57,831 nucleotides of DNA from Fastidiosipila sp. (GTDB lineage: Bacteria > Bacillota > Clostridia > Saccharofermentanales > DTU023), in the NCBI GenBank assembly GCA_012837885.1, contig DUQI01000095.1:1-57831 (forward strand), in the 5' to 3' direction. Positions within the stretch are counted from its first letter, which is position 1. Every line of letters begins with the position of its first letter. The notes under the pieces are model-generated. The model searched no databases and had not been told where the DNA came from. It was given only the letters and a program-made list of their open reading frames with translations. Positions 50,988 to 57,831 of this stretch are shown here, in pieces. Position numbers and translations under genes: made by a program.

Positions 50988-52805
50988 ATGAACACAACGT
51001 ACAACCTGAAACGACTGCGCGTCAATTTGACCGATCGGACATGGAAGGTCGAGCCGATCGACCTTGATGAAGCGAAAAAATACATCGGTGGCCGCGGGCT
51101 GGCAACGAAATGGCTTTACGATGCCGGATGCGCGACAGTCGATCCGCTTTCGCCTGAAAACTTACTGATCTTTGCGAACGGTCCGTTGACCGGGACGAAT
51201 TCACCGACGGCCGGACGCTACATGGTCATTACGAAGCAACCGATCAATAACAAGATCGGCTCGGCTAATTCCGGCGGCACCTGGGGAGCGCGCTTAAAGT
51301 ACGCCGGCTACGACGCGATTATCTTCGAAGGCAAAGCCGATGCACCGGTGCGTCTCTTCATCGACGACGATCATGTGGAGATTCTCGACGCCTCCGACCT
51401 GTGGGGAAAGAAGTCTACGGAATGTAACGACATACTGCGCGACATTCACGGTGAGAAGTCAAATTCTCTCTATATCGGTCCGGCAGGCGAACAACTGTCG
51501 ATGCTTTCTTGTGTCATGAATGACACGGACCGCGCCGCCGGCCGAGGCGGCGTCGGAGCCGTCATGGGAAGCAAAAACTTAAAAGCGATCACCGTAAAAG
51601 CGTCACGTAACATTGTCGATGCTTACGATAAAGAAGCGATGAAAGCTGCATTCAAGCGATCGCTCGATCTGTTCAAAGAGAACGGCGTCACGTCTACCGG
51701 TCTACCGACTTACGGCACCGCCGTACTGGTCAACATTATCAATGGTATCGGTGCGCTACCGACGAAGAACTGGCAGGAAGCGCATTTCCCGGAAGCAGAA
51801 CAGATCAGCGGCGAGGAGCTGGCGGAAAAATACCTAGTGCGTCGCGGACACTGTCACCGCTGCACGATCGGCTGTGGGCGCGTCATCGAGCGCGAAGGAC
51901 GTGAGGTGGGCGGTCCAGAATATGAGCCGCTCTGGGCTTACGGTTCAAACTGCGGTGTAAGCGATCTGCCTTCCATCAACGAGGCAAATTTCCAGTGTAA
52001 CGAATACGGACTCGATGCTATCGGCACGCCGACGACGATAGCGGCAGCGATGGAGCTCTGGCAAAGAGGTTATATAAAGCCCGAAGAAAATAAAGATCTG
52101 CCACCACTCAAATGGGGTAACGGCGAAGCGATCGTCGAATGGACGAAGGCGATGGGCGAAGGCAAAAATGAACTAGCCAAACTGATGGCACAAGGTTCCG
52201 CTATACTTTGCGACCATTACGACGCGCCCCAGTACTCGATGAGCTCGAAACGTATGGACATGCCGGCCTACGATGCAAGAGCGATTCAAGGGATCGGTCT
52301 CAACTATGCGACGTCAAATCGCGGTGGATGTCACGTACGCGGTTATACGATATCGCCTGAAGTACTCGGATTGCCTGTTCAATCGGATCGCACCGAGACT
52401 TCCGGAAAAGCAGAACTTGTGAAACTCTTTCAGGATCTGACGGCTGCCATTGACTCACTTGGTGTCTGTCTGTTCTCCTCTTTCGCACTCGGTGCGGCGG
52501 AATATGCGACCTTGTTCAACGCAGCGACCGGGTCTTCCCTGTCGCCTGAAGAATTCTTAGAGGCCGGTGAGCGTATCTACAATCTGGAACGCTTATTTAA
52601 TAAGGACGCCGGCATGGAGCAAGCAGAAGACAGCATGCCGGATAGGGTGCTCAAAGAGCCAATCCCGAGCGGTCCGTCGGCAGGCATGGTGTCTAAGCTC
52701 GATGAAATGCTGCCTGAATACTATGCGGTCAGAGGATGGGTCGACGGTTTTCCGACAAAAGAAACGCTGGAACGCCTGCTCATCGCAAGCGAGGTGACGA
52801 ATTGA
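50988..52805 (+). CDS. aor: Aldehyde ferredoxin oxidoreductase (tungsten-type)
   Basis: A 605-aa enzyme that oxidises aldehydes to acids with ferredoxin, or reduces acids in the reverse direction. It carries a bis-tungstopterin and a 4Fe-4S cluster. The cluster Cys are 289, 292 and 296 (CHRCTIGC), with a fourth in DSLGVC. Pterin-binding motifs GGRGLATKW and DRAAGRGGVGAVMGSKN are present. The ATG at 50988 has AAGGAGG upstream; the track ORF starts within the leader. It overlaps the MoaD-like gene by 4 nt. In an amino acid fermenter it would handle aldehydes from 2-oxo acids. Confidence 0.95.
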   Translation: MNTTYNLKRLRVNLTDRTWKVEPIDLDEAKKYIGGRGLATKWLYDAGCATVDPLSPENLLIFANGPLTGTNSPTAGRYMVITKQPINNKIGSANSGGTWGARLKYAGYDAIIFEGKADAPVRLFIDDDHVEILDASDLWGKKSTECNDILRDIHGEKSNSLYIGPAGEQLSMLSCVMNDTDRAAGRGGVGAVMGSKNLKAITVKASRNIVDAYDKEAMKAAFKRSLDLFKENGVTSTGLPTYGTAVLVNIINGIGALPTKNWQEAHFPEAEQISGEELAEKYLVRRGHCHRCTIGCGRVIEREGREVGGPEYEPLWAYGSNCGVSDLPSINEANFQCNEYGLDAIGTPTTIAAAMELWQRGYIKPEENKDLPPLKWGNGEAIVEWTKAMGEGKNELAKLMAQGSAILCDHYDAPQYSMSSKRMDMPAYDARAIQGIGLNYATSNRGGCHVRGYTISPEVLGLPVQSDRTETSGKAELVKLFQDLTAAIDSLGVCLFSSFALGAAEYATLFNAATGSSLSPEEFLEAGERIYNLERLFNKDAGMEQAEDSMPDRVLKEPIPSGPSAGMVSKLDEMLPEYYAVRGWVDGFPTKETLERLLIASEVTN

Positions 52806-53023
52806 TCACGGTGAAGCTGTTTGCCACATTCCGCGAAGGACGTGGAAAAGAGCAGGTCTTCGACGAACAGGTACTCCGTACACCTAGGGATATTTGCACA
52901 GAGCTGAACATCCCGCCAGATAGCGTCGGAATCCTCTTGATCAATGGATTTCACGCCGCATTCGATGACGAACTAAAAGACGGCGATCTCGTGTCGCTCT
53001 TCCCACCGCTGGCCGGCGGTTAA
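52802..53023 (+). CDS. MoaD/ThiS-like ubiquitin-fold sulfur carrier
   Basis: A 73-aa protein of the MoaD/ThiS fold, starting LITVKLFATFREGRGKEQVF and ending in FPPLAGG with the C-terminal Gly-Gly used for thiocarboxylation. I choose the TTG at 52802, which overlaps the aor stop and has GAGGTG 6 nt upstream; the track ORF start lies inside aor. It is probably the sulfur donor for the aor pterin cofactor or a dedicated carrier for this operon. Confidence 0.85.
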   Translation: MITVKLFATFREGRGKEQVFDEQVLRTPRDICTELNIPPDSVGILLINGFHAAFDDELKDGDLVSLFPPLAGG

Positions 53024-53041
53024 TAGGCAAAGAGAGAGCGT

Positions 53042-53725
53042 TTACGAGAAACCGATCTTCGTCAACTCGTGTGTCTGCACATTGAATCTGAACAGCGTAT
53101 TCGGATGCAGGTGACTATCATTTAGCAGATAGGCGAGCAAGAGATTGATCTGCATGGAAGCAACGATAGGCGGCAGTGTCGGCAAGTTAGCCGTCACTGC
53201 CGCTTTTCCTTTCGTCACATGAGCATACAGTTGCTCCATATAATTTTTGTCTGGCAAAAACAGACCGTATTGACCTTCCCAACCGGAAAGTGACCCGTGA
53301 ATCAGGGGAATCTTCAGCTGAACCGAAAAATCGCCGAGGAGAATCCTCGTATCGACATTATCGAGACAATCGATAATAAAGTCGGCATCGAGAAAAAAAT
53401 CGATATCAGCTTCATCTTTTAACCACACCTGGTGTGCCTCGACGATTGTTTCGGAGTTAATCGATTCGATATCGGCTTTGGCGGAGAACACTTTCGCCTT
53501 ACCTATACGAGATTCAGTGGCAAAGCGCTGCCGATTGAGATTCGTCTCTTCAAAAGCATCACCATCGATCAAGATCAGGCGGCCGATGCCAAGCCTCGTG
53601 CAGAGTTCCGCCACGTGGCCACCAAGACCTCCGAGACCGACGATAGCAACCGCCACCTCCCTGAGCTCGGATTGTTTTTTAGAAGAGATTAGCGGTTGAT
53701 TACGATCGTAGCGATGCGTGAACAT
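53042..53725 (-). CDS. ThiF/MoeB-like adenylyltransferase
   Basis: A 227-aa E1-like enzyme. The ATP-binding Rossmann motif is VGLGGLGGHVAELCTRLG, then DGDAFEETNLNRQ and IDCLDN. It should adenylate the C-terminal glycine of a MoaD/ThiS-like carrier. The Zn CxxC pairs of MoeB are absent and no obvious catalytic Cys loop is seen, as in shorter ThiF/HesA types. It converges on the MoaD-like gene with only 18 nt between them, so the two probably act together. Confidence 0.86.
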   Translation of the reverse strand: MFTHRYDRNQPLISSKKQSELREVAVAIVGLGGLGGHVAELCTRLGIGRLILIDGDAFEETNLNRQRFATESRIGKAKVFSAKADIESINSETIVEAHQVWLKDEADIDFFLDADFIIDCLDNVDTRILLGDFSVQLKIPLIHGSLSGWEGQYGLFLPDKNYMEQLYAHVTKGKAAVTANLPTLPPIVASMQINLLLAYLLNDSHLHPNTLFRFNVQTHELTKIGFS

Positions 53726-53801
53726 ATTTACACCACATTTCCTTCATCCATCTGATATCTATGGTCTGTCGTATGCACAGATTCTTATCGACCAAACCGA
53801 A

Positions 53802-54329
53802 TCATTGTGGTGATAGCCAATCGGACACGTCTTTCCCGTCCACGATCTGGAACAAAATACGATCATCTATTCCTCCGAACTGGAAAAACGTTTTCTCGTG
53901 AACATCGTTGGAGATCTTTGAAGCCAGTTTTTGAAAAGCATCTGTCCAAGCATTCCACTCTTCTTGGCTATCCGTACTGAGAACGGAATTGGTAGCAAAT
54001 TGCTGCTCAAAGTCAGCAATTTTTCCAGCCAAATCCGAGGCCTGGTCAATAAAAATCTGGATATAAAGCGTTTCGCCATCGTTCGAATAGACCACATGAT
54101 ATGCGCCTGTCAGCTTTTCATCTTCGATGAGTGACGCGACCAGAGGCTCAGTATATTGAACTTTTTCATCCATCGTGGCAAGCACCACTTCCGTTGGATC
54201 TCCATTCGAAGAAGGCAACGTGGACGACTCATTAGGCATGATAAGCGTCGACACACCCATTATCAGTGAACACGAGGTTAAGCCAATAAGCATCAAAGAA
54301 ACGGCAAGAATAAAGATTTTCTTTTTCAT
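53802..54329 (-). CDS. Putative lipoprotein of unknown function
   Basis: A 175-aa protein with a signal peptide MKKKIFILAVSLMLIGLTSCS; the lipobox LTSC places the lipidated Cys at about residue 20. The rest is soluble, with several acidic stretches and no family I recognise. The ATG at 54329 has AAGGAG 6 nt upstream, so the track start five codons earlier is rejected. It would sit on the outer face of the membrane. Confidence 0.75.
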   Translation of the reverse strand: MKKKIFILAVSLMLIGLTSCSLIMGVSTLIMPNESSTLPSSNGDPTEVVLATMDEKVQYTEPLVASLIEDEKLTGAYHVVYSNDGETLYIQIFIDQASDLAGKIADFEQQFATNSVLSTDSQEEWNAWTDAFQKLASKISNDVHEKTFFQFGGIDDRILFQIVDGKDVSDWLSPQ

Positions 54330-54472
54330 CTGGATCTCCTTCAAGAATCGTGGTCATGGTCAAATTGATGATCAGACAAGCCCATTGAATATGTCCATTG
54401 TACCAAGTGCAGAAAGAACATACACCTAGTGGCTCAACGAAAACATCCACTTAGCTGATCATTAAATGCAGT

Positions 54473-54510
54473 GTAAAAAACCCGAATGGCATGATGCCAT
54501 CCGGGTCTTG
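54473..54510 (-). terminator. Terminator after surface-protein remnant
   Basis: The stem ACCCG-ATGGCAT/ATGCCAT-CGGGT with a following TTTTTTAC on the minus strand. It lies about 50 nt after the surface protein end. On the plus strand it is followed by CTTGTTTT. Confidence 0.75.
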
Positions 54511-54560
54511 TTTTACTCGTTCAACGAGTAAACGTAAATACTACATTTAACCAATACGGT

Positions 54561-55539
54561 TTAACGTTCTTTCTGTCTCGTCAGAATACGTCCCACCAAG
54601 AGCAGCCCTGCGGCTAGGAATAGCCCCACCACCGGCCAGACACTTTCTGAGATTTCACCGGTCTTCGGCGTCTGCGGTACAGGTGGAGCAGGCGGGTCCG
54701 TCTGTGCCGGCTGCGTTGGCTGCAAAACCGTATCAGTCTGCTCGGTCGCAGGCACAGTTGTGGGCGTCGGTGTGGGCGTCGGTGTCGGTGCAGGCGTTGG
54801 CCACGGCGGAGATGTCGGCTCCACTGTCGGCTCTACCGTGGGTTCCAGCGTCGGCTCTACCGTTGGTTCCTGTGTTGGCTCTACGGTTGGTTCCAATGTC
54901 GGCTCCACGGTTGGTTCCTGCGTTGGCTCTTCCGTCGGTTCCTGGGACCGTTATAACGGGCTCTTCCTTGGCATTCGTCACAATAGTCCGGAAACCCATT
55001 TTATCGTCAGCTCCGATGGTAAACTCTCCGGTTGTTGATGGAGTATAGCCTGCAACATTTACATCTGGGCCATACGTGTCATTGTTAAACGTGTAGCCGT
55101 CGGCAGTACTTGTCTGAACAACAAACTTTGTTCCCATTTTGTGTGCTAAGGGCTTTGTACTGAGGAATTCCTGCAGCAACACCGAAACGTCAATAATAGG
55201 ATACGACAGCTGATCGATCAGCCCGACTGCAATAAAGAACTCACCTGCCGAGAACTCATTCCTCAAAACTAGGAAGATCGTCACTGCAATGATAACAAAA
55301 TGACTCATATATGACAGGAATGCCGTGATTGTTTTGGCAAGATTCGTCGTCCTCTTGAACAAGAAAAGCTTATTAATAACTTCCTCATTCTCCTTGTTGA
55401 ATTTCTTATAGATGATTGTCTCGATTGGAAAATTTTTGATGAGCTCAAATCCGGATAGCCAACCAACGAAAGCCCCTAAGTGATTTTGAAATTGTTCAAC
55501 ACTCGCTGTCTTTGTTTTTTGCAATCTCTTTTCAATCAT
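54561..55539 (-). pseudogene. Chimeric, frameshifted remnant: ABC exporter part fused to surface-protein C-terminus
   Basis: The first 133 residues (MIEKRLQKTK ... FLSTKPLAHKM) look like the second half of an ABC exporter membrane domain. The reading frame then changes abruptly to GTKFVVQTSTADGYTFNNDT, an SdrD-B/SpaA-like surface domain. At about 54940-54948 the frame is lost; with one base fewer it continues as VPEPTEEPTQEPT, a tandem EPTxEPT repeat, into the track ORF 54561-54908. That ends with TPKTGE, a membrane helix and RQKER, a variant cell-wall sorting signal. No ATPase domain follows the membrane part. It is likely non-functional. Confidence 0.7.
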
Positions 55540-55828
55540 CTTCGGTACCTAAAAGCCACTTAAAAAAAAGGTTGCGCATAACACGCAGATTATTTACAGA
55601 AAATTTGCCTCTAAAGTGATAGTAACCGTAATAGGTTACCAGTTCGATTGCAATCGCAACCAGAAGGATCACTCCAAATTTGAATGATGCATCGCTACGA
55701 CCTGCAAGAGCGTAATCTAATAAATTTCCCTTGAAGAATTGAATGGCCGTTCCCATTACACCTGCCATCAAAACGAAAAACACGCAAAGAACTAGATATC
55801 TAGTTTGCCCTTTTATTACTTTTTTCAT
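55532..55828 (-). pseudogene. ABC exporter N-terminal fragment
   Basis: About 98 residues (MKKVIKGQTR ... FFKWLLG) that match the first two membrane helices of an ABC exporter. The frame then ends at TEDD and overlaps the next remnant, with roughly the middle membrane helices missing. It is most likely the 5' part of the same deleted exporter gene as the following entry. The start ATG at 55828 is one of several possibilities; no clear ribosome binding site was identified. Confidence 0.6.
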
Positions 55829-55939
55829 TTGTAAAACCATGATTGATCTACCGGCATGCAAAACCAGCACCAGCATAATCGCCTTTCTTTCATTGATAGG
55901 TATATGTTTTCTTTGAAGTGAAAAGACAAACAAACACCG

Positions 55940-56430
55940 GAAAGGCGCAACAAATATTAAACAATTAGTTCAATAAGGAAAACCTGCGAATATCAGATGT
56001 TTGTCTATCAGAATTTCAAAAACATTCTTAATCGCATAGGATGCTCCTAGAAAAGATTTGATCAACAATTTCTTTAACTTGTTTTCACAAGGCGAGTTTA
56101 ACACTTTAGAGGAAGTATTGACATGACATCTGTCTCAGAACATACAATATTGGATCAATGACATGCTCAATAAGTTATTGGAACTGGAAGCATCGTATTG
56201 TCGTACTGGATTGGTGGCAGTAAATCGGACAGTCCACTCATATACCCGACTAGTTCATTTCATCTTGCTGACCCGCCGTTAATCCTCCGCTCTGCATCCG
56301 AAACGCCACTGTCTTCTCCCCATTCTTGGGGATGACTTCTATTTCGACCAAGGACAGCCAGATTGTTTCATCAAGGTCTAGCACAAGATCTTCATCTAAC
56401 TTCGTAGCTTGTTAGACACCTTACACATTT
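55940..56430. other. Intergenic stretch; possible recombinase remnant
   Basis: No intact gene is seen in this AT-richer stretch. On the minus strand a 53-residue open frame ending at 56250 (LDLDETIWLSLVEIEVIPKNG ... QDEMN) has the style of the C-terminus of a large serine recombinase, but similarity is weak. No insertion-sequence ends or repeats were found. Together with the exporter and surface remnants it suggests a decayed mobile or accessory region. Confidence 0.3.
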
Positions 56431-56506
56431 TTGCTCTTCAATAATACCCACATCAAAACGCCTTCAATTCACACATTGATATGCCTGTATTTCACACATC
56501 ACTTTC

Positions 56507-56535
56507 TCGACATTCCCCACATTTACAAGTATAAT
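56507..56535 (+). promoter_or_regulatory. Promoter of DUF4143-type ATPase gene
   Basis: TCGACA (-35) and the perfect TATAAT (-10) are 17 bp apart, 18 nt before the ATG. Confidence 0.7.
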
Positions 56536-56553
56536 TATATTGAGGTGACTCTT

Positions 56554-57816
56554 ATGATAAATTATTATCCGCGAATTACAGACAAGCTGCTCAGCTTGGA
56601 ACTAGAATCTTTTGGAGCCGTATTATTGACCGGACCGAAGTGGTGCGGCAAAACAACGACAGCAAAGCAGCTGGCCAAAAGTGTCTTGAGTCTACATTCA
56701 CCCGATCGTCAGGAAACCTATCTTCAACTGGCTGATATACAACCATCTCTTTTGTTAGATGGCGAAAATCCACGTTTGATCGACGAATGGCAAATGGCTC
56801 CTCAACTATGGGATGCTATTCGACACGATATAGATGAAAAAGGTAAAGAAGGACTTTATATTCTTACCGGATCAACCTCCGTCGATGAATCTAGAATTAA
56901 ACACTCCGGTGCAGGGCGCATATCAAGATTGAAAATGTATACCATGAGCCTTTATGAATCACTCGACTCAAATGGTACGGTCAGTCTTTTCGACCTGATG
57001 ACAGACTCGACAAAGGTGTCCGCAAAATCAATCCTGACGATAGAAGATTACGCACATCTAATCGTTCGTGGCGGATGGCCAAGTACGATCAGCAAGAGCG
57101 ATACTGTTATACAACGCCAAATTGCCGGATACTGTGACGCTATCGTCAAATCCGATATTACAACTGTAGACGGTGTTTCACGAGATGAGCATAAAGTTAC
57201 TGCAGTACTTCGCTCATATGCTAGACACACCGCTACTCAAACTCCCAAAACCACCATACTAAAAGACGTTTTACAAAACAATGAAACCGTACATATTAAT
57301 ACTCTCGATTCCTATATTGGTGCATTGAATCGACTGTATGTACTTGATGATCTGCCTGCTTGGAGCCCTCAATTGCGCTCCAAAACCACCGTTCGCACCA
57401 CTGAAACACGTCACTTTATCGACCCCGCAATCGCCGCGTATTTTCTGCAAGCCCACCCGCAAACACTACTCCATGACATGAATACCTTCGGCCTGCTTTT
57501 TGAATCTCTTGTCGTCCGCGATCTGCGCGTATACGCACAGGCGCACTACGGACATGTCTCTCACTATCGAGATAGTAGTGGCTTGGAAGCAGATATTATC
57601 ATTCACCTTCCCGATGGACGTTGGGCAGCTGTTGAAGTGAAACTAGGAAGCAGGCAAGTAGACATTGGTGCAAAGAATCTTCTCGCCTTAAAAGAAAGAA
57701 TCGATACGACAAAGATTCCACCTCCCTCTCTCCTCATGATCATCACCGGAACAGAATATGCCTATACAAGAAGTGACGGCGTTGTGGTTGTACCTCTAGG
57801 ATGTTTGAAACCATAA
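56554..57816 (+). CDS. AAA ATPase with DUF4143 C-terminal domain
   Basis: A 420-aa ATP-binding protein of the AAA-14/DUF4143 family. Walker A is GPKWCGKTT, Walker B/sensor region is PRLIDEWQ, followed by ILTGSTS. The C-terminal half (SSGLEADIIIHLPDGRWAAVEVKLG) shows a nuclease-like DUF4143 domain with D/E-x-K pattern (ADIIIH ... EVKLG), as in restriction-endonuclease folds. I choose the ATG at 56554, with GAGGTGA upstream. These ATPases are common in accessory regions and often occur in many copies; their function is unknown. Confidence 0.88.
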   Translation: MINYYPRITDKLLSLELESFGAVLLTGPKWCGKTTTAKQLAKSVLSLHSPDRQETYLQLADIQPSLLLDGENPRLIDEWQMAPQLWDAIRHDIDEKGKEGLYILTGSTSVDESRIKHSGAGRISRLKMYTMSLYESLDSNGTVSLFDLMTDSTKVSAKSILTIEDYAHLIVRGGWPSTISKSDTVIQRQIAGYCDAIVKSDITTVDGVSRDEHKVTAVLRSYARHTATQTPKTTILKDVLQNNETVHINTLDSYIGALNRLYVLDDLPAWSPQLRSKTTVRTTETRHFIDPAIAAYFLQAHPQTLLHDMNTFGLLFESLVVRDLRVYAQAHYGHVSHYRDSSGLEADIIIHLPDGRWAAVEVKLGSRQVDIGAKNLLALKERIDTTKIPPPSLLMIITGTEYAYTRSDGVVVVPLGCLKP

Positions 57817-57831
57817 AGATTTATTGTGAGT

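Noticed and set aside
54733-55038. Gly/Val-Ser repeat ORFs on the plus strand
   Set aside because: They are reverse frames of the EPT repeat region.

Overview
The window reads as chromosomal DNA of a fermentative, probably obligately anaerobic member of the Bacillota (Firmicutes). This is inferred from strong AGGAGG-type ribosome binding sites, a YtrA-type GntR/ABC operon, a PerR box with a 7-1-7 palindrome, an ABC-F protein, a sortase-type surface protein remnant, a complete lysine-to-butyrate fermentation operon and a tungsten-type aldehyde ferredoxin oxidoreductase. Base composition is roughly balanced by eye. I cannot name the genus.

Layout. 1-800 holds no gene I can support. 803-6504 (minus) is a translation and secretion operon, hisS-aspS-lepB-lepA, with a tRNA-Leu only 2 nt after the lepA stop codon. 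6518-18089 (minus) is the centrepiece: a twelve-gene lysine fermentation operon, kal-kce-kdd-kamA-kamB-kamC-kamD-kamE-atoD-atoA-hbd-crt. It is preceded by a sigma-A-like promoter and a lysine riboswitch whose terminator competes directly with aptamer helix P1, so lysine should switch the operon ON. 18.2-24.2 kb holds mutY, tRNA-Gln, a serine hydrolase, an ABC-F protein with a leader mini-ORF, a VOC protein, a YcaQ-like glycosylase and ThpR. 24.3-30.4 kb holds a baeRF protein, GNAT, MgtC-like, DUF2568, an S41 protease and ornithine aminotransferase.

30.5-33.3 kb (plus) is an M20 peptidase operon with two novel-looking multi-pass membrane proteins. 33.3-37.9 kb carries YdeI-like, MATE, Gfo/Idh, zinc-ribbon/DUF4234 and DUF2752 genes. 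38-40 kb is a GntR-ATPase-permease operon with a long palindromic operator over its promoter. 40.1-42 kb has a GNAT gene and an autoregulated perR-peroxiredoxin pair. 42-46.8 kb is a pyruvate dehydrogenase operon (pdhA-pdhB-pdhC-lpdA), preceded by a PNPOx-like gene. 47.4-50.6 kb holds an NAD-epimerase, an EamA exporter and trpS. 50.7-53.7 kb is an aldehyde ferredoxin oxidoreductase with a MoaD/ThiS-like partner behind a long structured leader (candidate Moco/Tuco riboswitch plus terminator), facing a ThiF/MoeB-like gene. 53.8-57.8 kb is accessory: a lipoprotein, a scrambled ABC-exporter/surface-protein remnant, a decayed stretch and a DUF4143-type ATPase.

How it fits together. Lysine induces its own degradation through KamA, KamDE (with the putative reactivase KamBC), Kdd, Kce and Kal to crotonyl-CoA and acetoacetate. 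AtoDA activates acetoacetate with butyryl-CoA, and Hbd and Crt can reduce that C4 unit to crotonyl-CoA. Butyryl-CoA dehydrogenase, Etf and thiolase are not in this window. Peptide hydrolysis (M20, S41), ornithine aminotransferase, PDH and AOR agree with a peptide- and amino-acid-fermenting lifestyle.
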